From assembly GCF_024586455.1 (NCBI RefSeq), contig NC_065923.1, positions 52,359,237 to 52,423,236 on the forward strand: a stretch of DNA of 64,000 nucleotides, read 5' to 3'. Of this stretch, positions 1 through 11,966 are shown piece by piece; positions within the stretch are counted from its first letter, which is position 1; each line of letters opens with the position of its first letter. This DNA is from Bactrocera neohumeralis (lineage: Eukaryota > Arthropoda > Insecta > Diptera > Tephritidae). The notes beneath the pieces were generated by a model, which worked only from the letters and a program-made list of their open reading frames with translations, did not search any database and was not told the DNA's origin. The position numbers were made by a program, and so were the translations under genes.

Positions 1-459
1 TGACAAAATATTGCTGCGGAGATGCAAGCAAAGTGGAAACTTTTTCTCAATTTGTGCAAACAACTTTTATAATTGTTGTATTCTGCTGGAGGGTGAAAAG
101 CAAAAGTGATAAGAAAACGTTGCGAATGCAAACATGGAAATTTAGAAAAATATAGAAACGATGATTTTGCAAAAAATATGATTGAACCAGCACTAATTTT
201 TGAATTACAATATTGAAACTTCAACAGAACTTGAATAATTGACAAAAAACTGTGAAAATTGAAGAGCATTGAACGTTGCTGGTAATGAAGTCCATTTTCA
301 AGATTTACTCAATAAAAAGTTGTCTTTTCGACAAGATTGTTTCACCAGCAGATTCAATTTTGTTTTATCAAGTATTTGAGCCTTTTAAACGTAGCCGTTG
401 TTTTTTTCGGTTTTCAACTCCCTTTACTTCTTATTTTCTTTTCTTATAAATATTGGATA
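1..459. other. A+T-rich DNA, no feature recognised
   Basis: This stretch is rich in A and T and contains no recognisable protein, RNA or repeat. It ends at the TA dinucleotide (458-459) that precedes the left end of the first mariner element. Confidence 0.6.
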
Positions 460-1622
460 TTGGTAGTCCAAACAGTTTTTCGTATTTTGTCAATAGATGT
501 TGCAGTCGCATACATACATATCTCTAGTGCTACCAATTACATTGTGTCATACCATATAGTGTTGGAAAGCTTCATTTAACCAAAAAAATGAAATTCGGGG
601 AAGTTGAAAAAAGTCACTGCTATTCAAAAATGAGTGAAAATAATGAAGAAATTCGCTATATTTTGAAATTTTTGTTTAAAAAATGGAAGAATGCCACGCA
701 AGCCACCAATGAAATTTGTGAAGTCTACGGAAACGATGCTGTATCATTTCGTGTAGCACAATAATGGTTCGCTCGCTTCCGTTCTGGAAATTTCGATGCG
801 AAAGATGCACCTTGCTCTGGTCGACCTATCGTTGAAAAAGTCGATGAAATTATGGAAAAGATTGACGCGGATAGAGCCACATAAGCAGCCGCGACATCGT
901 TAAGGCAATTAACATTCGTCATCAAACGGTTTGGAACCATTAAAAAAGGCTGGCTACAAAGAGCAGCTCGATGTTTGGGTACCACATGAATTGTCTGTGA
1001 AAAATTTAATGGATCGAATTAACATCAGCGATTCTTTGCTGAAAAGAAATGAAATCGAGCCATTTCTGATGCGAATGGTAACAGAAGACAAGCGTGGTGA
1101 AGCTCAACAAATGGTCGTAAAGCCAGGAAAGGTTGTGTTGAGTGTTTGGTGTGATTAGAAAGAAATCATCCACTATGAGCTGCTCCAGTCTGGTCGAACG
1201 ATTGATTCTACATTTTGCTGTTAACAAATGATGAGAATGAAGCAAGCAATCGAAAAAAACGCCCAGAACTGATCACCGAAAGGGCTTCGTCTTCCATCAG
1301 GACAATTGATGACTCGACAAAAACTCTGAGAGCTTGGCTGGGAAACTTCGATGTATGCACTATATAGCCCTGTTCTTGCGCCATCGGACTCCCATTAGTT
1401 TTGGTCAATTCAGAACTCCCTTAATGAAATAAAGTTGGCTTGAAGAGAAGCTTGTGAAAATTACTTGTTTACGCCGAGAAACCAGAAAAGTTTTACGCTG
1501 ATGGAATAATGTCGACCAAAATGGTTCATACAATATTTGGTTCTTTAAAGTTCATTCTGAATATAAAAACAAATAAAACGAAGTCCGATTAGAAATACGA
1601 GCCTACTTTTTCCACTACCCAT
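460..1622 (+). mobile_element. mariner element with both ends, decayed
   Basis: An element of about 1.16 kb with inverted ends. The left end begins TTGGTAGTCC at 460 and is preceded by TA. The right end reads CCACTACCCA up to about 1621 and is followed within two bases by TA. Read inward, both ends share the order TGGTAGT, an A-rich stretch, then CGTATTT. TA flanks and a length near 1.2 kb fit the Tc1/mariner superfamily. The transposase inside resembles the mellifera-type mariner subfamily. The right end abuts a diverged copy of the dispersed repeat (1626 onward), so the element may have inserted at its edge. The ends have diverged, so the exact terminal base is uncertain. Confidence 0.75.
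630..1550 (+). pseudogene. mariner transposase, mellifera-like, many stops and frameshifts
   Basis: Mariner transposases are nuclear DDD enzymes that cut and paste DNA at TA sites. The ATG at 630 opens a helix-turn-helix N-terminus (EEIRYILKF, then WFARFRSGNFDAKD). Pieces in other frames give the linker WVPHELS, the catalytic-core start (MRMVTEDKRG in place of the usual TGDEKW), HYELLQSGRTI, HQDN for the second aspartate block, and YSPVLAPSDSH for the third. The order of segments is that of a complete enzyme of about 345 residues. In-frame stops (first near 762) and several frameshifts make it inactive. The match is to the family as I remember it; the subfamily label is less certain than the superfamily. 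Confidence 0.85.
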
Positions 1623-1625
1623 TAT

Positions 1626-2920
1626 AAAAGATCAGGATGACAAGCGGAGTTGAAATCTGTCTGTCTGTTCATCCGTCCGTGCAAGCTGCAACTTCAGTAA
1701 AAATTGAAATATCTTGATGAAACTTGGTACACATGTTCTTTCGCGAAAACGTATGAAGTGTCATAACTAAACATTGAAATAAGATATAAACCTCTAATTT
1801 GGTTCAGGGGATAACAGTAGTAAGGGGCAACCGTTTGTTAAAATTTTTGAAGTAGTACCGATACTATGAAAATGGTTGAAATCGGTAGATCACGTCCACT
1901 TTCCAAATAACAGTACTTTTAAAAAGTACTAGAAGGGAGATAAATCTCTAACTAAATACGACAGATACAACTTTACATCCGAGATGGTATGAGAAGATTT
2001 TATCGGAGCCATGGCATAAATTTAATAATGGTAAAATAATATATCTCGAGACTCGACCGACCGATTTCGACTAAATTTGGTAAGTAACATTTTCCTATAA
2101 TTTTTTTTAACACAATGCAAAAAAGAACAAAATCGGATTACGCCTACTTCTTGTATAGCACATTTTTATATTTCATTTGATATAACGGAATTAAACTGTG
2201 CACTAATAATTCCTCCCAAATTCAACCAAAATTGTTCAACCCACCAATTAGCGGAAATGTGGACTCCAGTATCTATTGTTGACTTTTGACCGAAAATATT
2301 GGTCATGTATGTGGTATACAATTAAAATTCATGAAAAATCCTCTTCTGATAATAGAATCTCTGTGTATTAATAAGGGTTGAATCAGCTCAATATTTCCCT
2401 GACTCCACATATACCGAATATAAAGATTTTAAAACTTTGGGGTGACTTTATACCGCATATATTGGCTAATATGTGAGTCATAGCAATGAAAATGAGGAAG
2501 CGGCTTTTGCTCATAACAGTGTATCTTTGTGCCTAAAGTAGATAAATTTTAGTGGAACCCCTCTATTTAACTAATAAAAGAATTTTCGGACATTCAGCTG
2601 ACTTAACTCCATATGATAGGGGATTGTATGTGATATACTTTACGAAATCCAATGAACATTTTTTAGTATGTGACATGTTAATAGTATGTGTTACTGACAA
2701 AAAAAGATAAAATCGGATCAATACTACCCCCAACTCTTATAACTCAGTTTCTCGTTATAAAACGTTCGGCTACACCCGAACTTAGCTCTTCTTTACTTGC
2801 TATTATACGGAGAGATTCCTTTTCTCATAATGGTATGCTTGTGGGTCAGAAATGGGTTGAATCAGATCAATACTTCCCTCTACCGCCATATTGCAAAAAT
2901 TATTATTAGTAAAAAGTTTT
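1626..2920 (+). repeat. Dispersed intergenic repeat, old long copy (copy A)
   Basis: A diverged copy of the repeat seen in four younger copies (5254, 46217, 54715, 59604). Recognisable landmarks are the GATCAGGATGAC block, the TCTG/TCCG array near 1660-1680, the segment around GATGAAACTTGGTACAC, TGTCATAACTAA, and the 3' signature with the hairpin GTTCGGCTACACCCGAAC at about 2763 followed by CTTAGCTC and CTTTACTTGC. It is longer than the young copies and many segments do not align by eye, so it is an older or different subfamily. A short extra piece (2810-2900) repeats internal motifs. No protein is encoded. Confidence 0.65.
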
Positions 2921-5253
2921 GAACATCATGTTTGGTTTACTGAATTAACTAGTGAGCTTGTTTCGATATTTTTTCTACGAAAATATGCTTGAAATTTCAC
3001 CTCAAAAACTTAAACTTAAAGAATCCGCGAATACTTAATAAAAAAAAACAGAAAAATAAACTTACTTGCAGCTTATGAATCTAGTTGGCCACAACAGTAT
3101 TTTTGTTGTTAGACAATAAGCAGCAGCTGGCATCACTCACGCGTGGATTAGGCCGTCACACACAACCGCAAGTGTTGCCACAGTTGCATTTGCGCCACCA
3201 AAACAATGCAATCCACCAAAAATACACACAAAACGGCAGTCATTTATTATAATGCCTTCGTGACGTCACAGCTTCTGTTGACTACTTGGTATTCCATTTG
3301 GCGAAATCCACTGTTTGACAATTTTTTCGCAGAGCCTAGAATTTCACCAACGCGCTTTGCGTGCATCATTGCTCTCGCACGGACGCTCGAACTTTCTACA
3401 ATCACGTGGATTGTCTTCAGCGTAGCTGCCGCGCCTAGCGGGTAATCTTTTTTACGAGTATTGTGTTTTGTAAATCCAATTTTTCCACTTCCATTTATAT
3501 TTGTGCTTTTCCGTCCTTCTGTTGATTCTCTCGCCCATTCTCCGTCTATGAACATTGATATGCCGCAAAGTTGAGTGCAAATTATCTCTTCCATCTGTTT
3601 CGCTGCATTGCCCACTTTGCTCCGCCATTTTGTGTAGATCCTTGCCTCTGCAAATCTATTGCATTGCAATAATCTTCTGTATCTTCCGGAGAGTCTCTTC
3701 GCTGCACTTATACCCATACATTGGAACAGTTCGTTTTATCGTTTGCTTAAGTGCTTTTGTGGTGTCTTAATGAGATTACAGTAAAGATTTGATGGCAGCG
3801 ATAATGGTGCGATTCTGGTAGTTAAATGTGGATCGAAACGCCATAAGAAGATTACAATTGCATAACGTGCTGACAAGTGGGCGATATTATGCCATTGAGT
3901 GGAAGAGTTTCAAGAATAATATAAGATAAGGATTAGTGTGTAGAAAATATTGATATTTATTCTTGTTGTAGCGTCAAAAAACAGTTGAGTAATGCTGCGG
4001 AGTTGGTAATCTGACTTATATTATTATTTCCAAATTATGGCACGTAGAATCTTTATTAAAAGCACTGGAACAAGTTTGATTCTTGCTTTTCGCCGACCGA
4101 ACTTCGTCGAACTTTCCGTTAGGTTAGGTGTTTACACTGAGCATTTGAACAGTTGAAGAGTGGACGGTAATTTTGACAAAGCTTTCCTAGCATAGATTTA
4201 AGTTCCCATTTATCCACAAAATGAGTTGAGTCCAACACAACCTTGGCGAGGCGATTAATTTCAATTTCAGCTAGTTCGTCTGAGTGACTTAATATCGGCA
4301 ATTCAAAGCGTTTTAATTTTAGTTTTGGGTAATCTGGATATTTGTAATATTATGATTACTTGTATGACTTGACTCTGTATTCTACGATCTCCGCTTAGTT
4401 ACCGATTGAGCCTACTGAGAGCGGAAAGTTCAAGCGGGCTTTTGTGGTACGCCCTAGCGCTCACGCAAAGGAGACTGTTGTAGACTGACTTCGACCAGTT
4501 CCCAGTCTAATATTATTAAAAGGAAATTACCCTTTATTGCAAGCCCTGCAGTTTTACACCCCGGTTTAAGCAGTAACACATAATTTTCTGATTATACAGT
4601 AGATTTATGTCATTATTAAAATAGTCTGAAGACTTCATGGTCCATTTGGGGATAAATATAAATTACCTCTGTTATTATTATTATTACAAAAACAAAAACC
4701 CAACTCTACATGATTTATTTAAATAAAACTTTGTCAAGTAAGCAAATACTTTATCATGGATTTACGTCTAAAGTTTAAACCCAAAACATCAACCAATATA
4801 CAATCAATATCAAATTTGTCTGGTCCGTTTAAACTGCTCCGGCAAACGTTATCGATAAATATTTATATAGTGTTTGGCTGCAATTCATTTACGATACGAA
4901 AAATTTGTTCGGCGCTTTTTACCATCGAATATTTGAACAAGAGTTTGCTTGAAATTTTGAGTTTCCATGAAATCATGGCTACGGAATCTTTCAAAATGTT
5001 GGCAAAGTATTTTTTGGAGTCTACGTAAACCACAGCACTTAAGTGGCTCAAAGAATTCAGTTATGTTCCTGAAGTCTTCAATCGCCTCTGTTAATGCCGA
5101 CAACATCGAAAAAATTAAAGAAACAAAACTTGAAAATGGACATCAGTGAGATAGTGGAGGATCTCAACATCTCTTATGGATCTAAACGAAACAAGAGTCA
5201 TCACTCCGCAAGCGAACTCGGTAGATTTGGTAAATTTACGCAAAAATTCTTTT
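2921..5253. other. Unique DNA with no recognised gene
   Basis: About 2.3 kb without a recognisable transposon or gene. The part at 3100-3780 is richer in G and C and has open frames on both strands (156 codons on the minus strand at 3247-3717, 79 on the plus strand at 3206-3445). They overlap each other and resemble nothing I know, so I treat them as chance. A minus-strand frame at 4119-4301 reads like a protein fragment (ELAEIEINRLAKVVLD) but I cannot assign it. There is a short TTA/ATT microsatellite near 4670-4687. Confidence 0.5.
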
Positions 5254-6325
5254 TATACTCTCGCAACAAAGTTGCTAAGGAGAATATTATAGTTTTGTTC
5301 ACATAACGGTTGTTTGTAAGTCCTAAAACTAAAAGAGTCAGATATAGGGTTATATATACCAAAGTGATCAGAAAGACGAGTAGAGTTCAAATCCGGATGT
5401 CTATCTGTCCGTCCGTCCGTCCGTGCAAGCTGTAACTTGAGTAAAAATTGAGATATCATGATGAACTTGGTACACGTATTTCTTGGCTTCATAAGAAGGT
5501 TAAGTTCGAAGATGGGCAAAATCTGCCCACTTCCACGCCCACAAAATGGCGAAAACCGAAAATCGAAAACCTATAAAGTGTCATAACTAAGCCATAGATA
5601 AAGACATTAAAGTGAAATTTGGCACAAAGGATCGCATTAGGAAGGGGTATATTTGGACGTAATTTTTTTGGAAAAGTGGGCGTGGCCCCGCCCCCTACTA
5701 AGTTTTTTGTACATATCTCGGAAACTACTACAGCTATGTCAACCAAACTCTATAGAGTCGTTTCCTTCAGATATTTCCATATACAGTTCAAAAATGGAAG
5801 AAATCGGATATTAGCCACGCCCACCTCCCATACAAAGGTTATGTTGAAAATCACTAAAAGTGCGTTAACCGACTAACAAAAAACGTCAGAAACATTAAAT
5901 TTTACGGAAGAAATGGCAGAAGGAAGCTGCACCCAGGCTTTTTTTTAAATTGAAAATGGGCGTGGCGTCGCCCACTTAGCACTTATGAACCAAAAACCAT
6001 ACCTCAGGAACTACTAGACCGATTTCAATGAAATTCGGTATATAATATTTTCTTAACACCCGGATGACATGTACGAAATATTGGTGAAATCGGTTCACAA
6101 CCACGCCTTCTTCCAATATAACGCTATTTTGAATTCCATCTGATGCCTTCTCTGTATAATATATACATACATTAGGAACCAATGATGATAGCGGAATAAA
6201 ACTTTACACAAATACGGTATTTGAAAAATATGTAAATGACGGATAATGAAATCTCGATTATCACTTTGTCATGCGAGAGTATAAAATGTTCGTTGACACA
6301 CGAACTTGGCCCTGCCTTACTTGTT
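5254..6325 (+). repeat. Dispersed intergenic repeat, young long copy (copy B)
   Basis: About 1.07 kb, starting TATACTCTCGCAAC and ending with the hairpin GTTCGTTGACACACGAAC and CCTTACTTGTTT. The first 35 bases can fold on themselves (TACTCTCGCAAC against GTTGC then GAGAATAT). An inverted copy of the first 11 bases (GCGAGAGTATA) lies about 50 bases before the 3' end. It holds a TCCG array near 5405-5425 and several G+C-rich GGGCGTGGC-type blocks. Compared with copies C, D and E it has about 210 additional bases (roughly 6017-6225), which I take as the ancestral state. No transposase is present, so it is non-autonomous or of unknown mechanism. Confidence 0.85.
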
Positions 6326-6427
6326 TAATCAATGAAAAGTAGTCGCCATATGGTGACTGTTCGAACAGCTACTGCAACGCTCTCTTGACTTAGTTAGTCC
6401 GTCTAAGCAGCTTTAGTATTCTTAAAT

Positions 6428-6743
6428 AGGGATCGTTTCAGTGTGAAATTTTGAAAAAATCGATTTTTTTGGTTGCATTATCGGATAATATACCATATAC
6501 CATAGCGCGACAGCGACTTTCTTACAGATAAATAATCTTTTCGAAATTTTTGTTTTAAATTTAAATTGCAGCCACAATTGCGAACATCGATAGGACTGTT
6601 TTAGGACTTTAACTATTGTACACCAAATAAGTAGCCAGAAAAACCATTTCGCATTCGTCACGAATGTCTTTATTTATAAAAATGAAATTCCAAAATTTGC
6701 GAAAATCAGAGATTTTTCGGAGGATTGCACTGAAACGATCCCT
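6428..6743. mobile_element. MITE-like element with perfect 16-bp inverted ends
   Basis: The left end AGGGATCGTTTCAGTG (6428-6443) is repeated exactly as CACTGAAACGATCCCT (6728-6743) in inverted orientation, enclosing 316 bp. The interior is A+T-rich and has no coding capacity. The flanks hold TTAA on both sides (TTAAAT before, TTTAATTA after), but the spacing from the ends differs by two bases, so a piggyBac-type TTAA target is possible and not proven. The perfect ends suggest a fairly recent or functionally constrained insertion. Confidence 0.75.
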
Positions 6744-6928
6744 TTAATTAAATGCGATCTTAAATTAATTGAAATTCGGTATAGAATCTAGATCATTTAA
6801 AACGATCTTGTTGAACGATATGAAAGAATAACGTTTCAAACTAGTTATACCGGGTTTTCCATAGGGATGATGTCGTTTCGGCCGCTAGTAATATGTCATG
6901 ATCTGTAATTTTTTCATTGTATTCAGTA

Positions 6929-7870
6929 ATGGAAACATATACGCAAGAACAACGTTTACAAATCATTTTATTTTATTATCAAATCAATCGTTCTCCATTT
7001 GTAACTTTCTGTGCGCTCTTGCCATTTTATGGCCATGATAGTCCACCACCTGTGCTCGCTATTCGTCGAATTGTTAAAGATTTTGGGAATACATTTTCTT
7101 TATATAATGTTAAAGTGCCAAAAAGACAAAGCACCGCTCGAAGTAATAAAAGTATTACTGTTGCTGAAGGCCACAATTTGTCGAATCCAAAACTTTGTCA
7201 AGAACTGAGATTGTCTCAAATTGCAACCTGGCGGATTTTGAGAAAGTGTTAGGGCTTGCCCTCCACATGAAATTGTTCTCACTCAAGAACTGATGCCATT
7301 GGACCACCTGAAACAACGTTAAAAGATTTACCATTTTTTTAATAAAACCATATTCTCTGATGAGGCTCACTTTCATATGAGTGGTTCGTTAAATAAACAA
7401 ACTGCCGATTCAGGTGTGTAGAAAATGCAGAAATTATTCATGAAACATCATTACATTCGCCAAAAATGGCAGTTTGGCGTGGTTTTTCGTCTGGTGGAAT
7501 CACCGTTCCATACATTTTTTTCGAAATGAAACTGGTGACACCGTTACTGTCAATGGAGAGCGGTATAGATCGATGATAACCAGCTTTTTATGGCCTTAAT
7601 TGGAAGAAGTTGATCTTGATAGTATCTGGATCCAACAAGACGGGTCTTCGTGACACACAGCACGTGCAACAACCGAATAATTGCGAGAAAAGTTTGAAGA
7701 TTCAGTTATTTCAAGAAATTTTGACTTTGAATGACCGCCAAGAAGTTGTGATTTAACACTATTAGACTACTCCTGGCGGGGTTGCTTGAAGTCATTGATC
7801 TGTAGCAATACACCCGACTCTCTTAGAGCTTTAAATTCTACATTATACGTGCTATTCATAGCAATAACCT
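6929..7870 (+). pseudogene. IS630/mariner-like transposase with DUF4817-type N-terminus, decayed
   Basis: The ATG at 6929 starts METYTQEQRLQIILFYYQ, a helix-turn-helix N-terminus typical of a large insect transposase group related to mariner, followed by RRIVKDFG, SIT..EGHNLSNPKL and SQIATWRILRKC. The first frame stops at 7250. Downstream pieces continue the enzyme in order: a block around 7300-7400 (FSDEAH-like context), AVWRGFSSGGITVPYIFF (about 7470), MESGIDR, a glutamine/aspartate block near 7630 (WIQQDG), and PPRSCDLTLLDY (about 7735) for the third acidic position. Multiple stops and frameshifts make it dead. The ends of the element could not be fixed. Confidence 0.8.
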
Positions 7871-7879
7871 TTGAGTACG

Positions 7880-10800
7880 GGTAGAGGCTGATCACAAAAA
7901 CGCTACAACGCTACAGTGGCATACAAAGAGAAAGCAAATTTTCCCACTTTTCTACCAATTCAAAAACAAAACGTAGATCTTTTGAAAAACGTTGCCTAAA
8001 CCGTTAAGGCATATAATTATTGATGATTCTGGAGCAAAAAAACTATTTTGAAGAATGTTTCACTTGATTAGCTTCGAGGCATTTAAAAAATTTATAGAGA
8101 AGCAAACATAATATGTGACCTGGTCTACGAAAAGGGGGCTTAGGTGTCAAAAAAAAGGAGAACAATTAATGAGATAACGAGAAACTGACGATTATTTTTA
8201 ACAGAGAAGCAATCAGGTCATATATGATATTCCTTTAGGGCATTCCAGCTTAGGTTGAGTTGTCTGTGATGTCCACATATTTATACTTAGATATATACAA
8301 CTTTCTTCCTAGGCTAGCTTTGAGCTTCTTGATTATTGATTTTCGCTCGCCAAGAAACCAACACACTTCACCATGATATTTTCCCAAAAGAATGCAGAGA
8401 TTTCCGCATGTGAAAGCATAAATATTACAGTAACCACAATATATGCACCTATTTAGGGCGGTGAGAAAGTGGCGTTGAAGGCAAGAGGGACCAAAAACAG
8501 CGAAGTAGCAGAATAAAAGAAATGGCAAAGAGATAAAGCAGACGAGCGACACAATTGCGGTGATAAAGTTTTTAGAAAAATGCACTTGAAATTGAGCGAA
8601 CATGTTGAAAGGCGCAGAGCAGCCGCCGGCAGACCAGGATATACGGTGCCCCTGTGCACCAACATAATCACACTAAACGAGGCAAAGACATGAGAACACC
8701 AATGCCTGCGGGTAAATAGAGATACCTAGACTGCATACTATGTTGTATAGTGCGCAGACCACGGCGAGATTCGTTGGACAGTGGAGGGCTTGCTGACTAC
8801 CCGGAAAGCGCACATTTGTATCAATGTTGGCTGCCCTCAGAGCATCAAGCAGAACATACTTTTTCTAACTGGCACTTTCCCGCACACACTTGTCTCATCG
8901 CTGGCGCGCTCTATCCCTTCAAGCGCAGCGCTGCATTTTGTGGCAACAACACGTGTACTTTGCAGCTACGCGACCGACATGAGAATTTCACTGCAGTTGC
9001 CACAGCTGGGCGCACCTGATGCGCTAACTTGCTGCCAGCCACGCTGCTACGTGTGGCGCATACTTTTACATGCTCGCACACATGCAGATATGTACATATA
9101 CTTGTGTGGCATGCGGCATGCGGCGTCTTGCGTTTTATTTCATTTTAATTTTGAATTTTTATTACTTTTTCGCTTGCCACAAAGCCATGCTGCGGCGCAA
9201 CGTAATTGTGTAAAGGAAGAAATAAAACAAAATCATTGTGGCCGCAAGTACAGTTACATACATACTCACACAAGGCATGTGTGCGCGCCACTACGTACGT
9301 GCTGTGGCAGCTCTAATGCAACCGCACACCCCATTTATACCGCTTTATGCCAGCGCTTGCCACCAACGGCACAATGCTGATTTTAACATCGTTAGCGTCT
9401 GCCACTAATTTCACTTGAAATCAACTTTTGTGTACGTGTGACTAAGTGTTTTCAACTTACATGTACCCGCTCACACTCTCTCTCCGCCCTTCTCTCTGGC
9501 TGGCGCTCTTCCTGTTGCGCGCCGCAAAAGAAATCATTTCAGTTTGTTGGCAAAGTCACTTGTCCTGCCTTTCAATTTGGCACGCTGCCACGCCCACACA
9601 CTTTGTACAATCTCTTCACGCCACCATCGACCCCACATTCTTGCCATCAGAGCCCGCTAGCAACCGCATCATTATCATCATCAGCGGCACATGTAACACC
9701 GTTCATGCAATTGCCGCGCGTCTACAATAAATTGAAGTGCCACGAGCAATTTCTGCACTTTAGCCACGCGGCAACGCCCGCGCTCGCCGTCACCTACCCA
9801 CGCGCCGCATTCATTGGTTTGCTGTGCAAATAATCAGCGTGTTACCTTTCCTTATTGAGCGCATGCAACTCTGCATGCTGCATTTAACATGCGACCGCGC
9901 CACGGCAACCGCAGTGGCCTCACATTTCAATGTTCAGCCAGCAGTGCCACCCCGGCGAGTTTGTGCGCTCGTATTTTTACAGCGATATTCTGTGAATGAA
10001 GACTCATATTACTTTTGGGTGCAATATTTTAGTTGCTGTGATCTAAACAGGGTGTGCAGGGTGTGGAGGGTGTTAGGAAAGTAAAAACTTTACTTCAATT
10101 GATTAGATTGAAAATGATTACTGGAATGACAGCGCACTTATAGATATTTAGTATGTATTCCTAAGTGATACTCACGAGAGTTGCATGCCAGAATCGGCTG
10201 CAAAAAGCTTCTGAATGCCTTGAAGGTGTGAAAGACAAGACAGCATTAGAACAGCGGAATCTGGAATAGTTCCAATTGGGCCGACATTTCTTGAATCTGG
10301 ACTGTAGGCTTCTATTCTCGATACTTGAGAATGCTTCAAAAAAGTATCTTCAGGGCAACAGATAATCCGGAGAACTACTTGTTTCCATACTATTCATGGT
10401 AGAAAACTTATGAAACTGTTGAAAATTGAAGGAGTTGCAAGCACTTGGGAAAATGCCCCGAATTATTTCTAATCGTTTAAGTCTGTGAAAGGTGAGTTCT
10501 TATGTTTTCCGGACGGAACTCCAACAATTGTAACAAAGCTGCATCGAAGAAGTGATTTCTTCCGGTGCTTTTTGCAAAGAAAATTTTTCCAGAAATCAGC
10601 GGGAACGCTGTGCTATTTGTGTCGCAAACTTAAGCAGAATATCCTCTCTCCTTAACCCTTCGTCTCTGAGCGTTCCTTAAATATTTCTTAAAAGCGGCTG
10701 TTGAGAAGGAGCCTACTGTCTGCAATTACTCAATAAGAACAATTTTTGAGATCTAAGATCTATCTACATAAATTGTCTTGGCTTCAGAAAAGACACTCTT

Positions 10801-11851
10801 CAGTTGTCCAAACGCGTTGCCAACTCTCTCCTCAAACTGTATTTTTATTGTCTTCGCTCGAACACCCTTTACTTTTGTTGCACAGTTCGACTTATCGCCG
10901 TACATGGTTTCCCACTAAAAAAATACTCACTTTATGCCTTCGAGTGAAATTCCTATAATATTTTAGTTTGAAGTTTTTGCACTTGCAACACGAACGCGCT
11001 CATTTGTGGCACGGGCGTCGCATTTCAATGCAAGTTTGCCACTTCGCCTTACTCTGCTGAAAATTATTTAATGCAATATATGTATACCTTACTGCACACT
11101 TCTTCGGAAAGTTCTGCACGAGCAGCAACTCACCTTAGCCCCCGGCCCGCCACTACAAGCGTGTTTTTCGAACGGGTCATTGCATTGTTTGGCAATTCGC
11201 TGGTGTGTTTACCACTTCGACTATTTGTTTTGATTTCATTTGTTCTGCGTCACGTGCCTGCCATACATATTGCCTACGAACACATAAATAGTGGACCTGG
11301 GACCCATATGTACTATGTATGCTAGTGCCAGCTTTCGGCTTTGTCGACTGCCAGTTTCGCAATCACATTTGTATTCGCTGTCGTGTTGCACGATATTAAA
11401 TTAATTAGCACCTTCCCTGGCGTTCTTTTCGTTGACGCCGAAGTCCCGTTATTCGGCGCATATCACCTTCAGACGGTGCATGGCGTGCCAACGGCCCCAA
11501 TTAAGTGGCGGGTGACAGCGAACTTGCTGCAATTGCAACGCGACTCCGTGAGAGTCCGCTTTCGGGTATGCCTTTGTATGTGTGAGTGTATTCATAATAA
11601 GTTTTCATTCGAAAATCGCATGCGAAAAAGTTTTTGGAATTTCTACATTTGACATTTCGTGCGACATTTGACGGCAAAAAGTAGATCTGTTGTTGTTGCT
11701 GTTGATTTAATGGCAAAGTAAAATATGTTTTGTTGAAACTATAAATTAGTTTGCGAGACCTTAATTGAATAATAGCAGCAAACAAACGCTTTGGTGCAGA
11801 ATAAATTATTTCAATGGAGGCGCAGGGTTGCCCATGTGACAGTTTCCCTAG
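7880..11851. other. G+C-richer unique DNA with no recognised gene
   Basis: Roughly 4 kb without an identifiable transposon. Two parts (about 8700-10080 and 10980-11660) are clearly richer in G and C and rich in TGCCAC/GCGC/CACACA motifs. Long open frames occur there in two or three overlapping frames at once (for example up to 199 codons at 8781-9380), which is what low stop-codon density produces; none looks like a known protein. Short CA and TACATA tracts occur near 9070 and 9250. These may be older unique intergenic or intronic DNA. Confidence 0.5.
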
Positions 11852-11966
11852 TTTTTTTTTCAATATGATTTTATTTATTGGATATATCTGGACAGGCTCA
11901 AGCAAGTGATTAAGCTCTTTTGGTGATACGTTGTTCCTTAGTACGCAGGCATATCTCTTCTTTTAA

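Noticed and set aside
3247..3717. Minus-strand open frame of 156 codons
   Set aside because: No domain recognised, overlaps open frames on the other strand in a G+C-richer patch, and has no splice or family context; chance is the simplest explanation.
4119..4301. Minus-strand 60-codon frame resembling a protein fragment
   Set aside because: The text looks protein-like but I cannot place it in a family and it has no neighbours to support it.
8781..9380. Plus-strand open frame of 199 codons
   Set aside because: Overlapping open frames in other phases, low-complexity histidine/cysteine-rich text from CACA and TACATA tracts, and no known motif; treated as non-coding.
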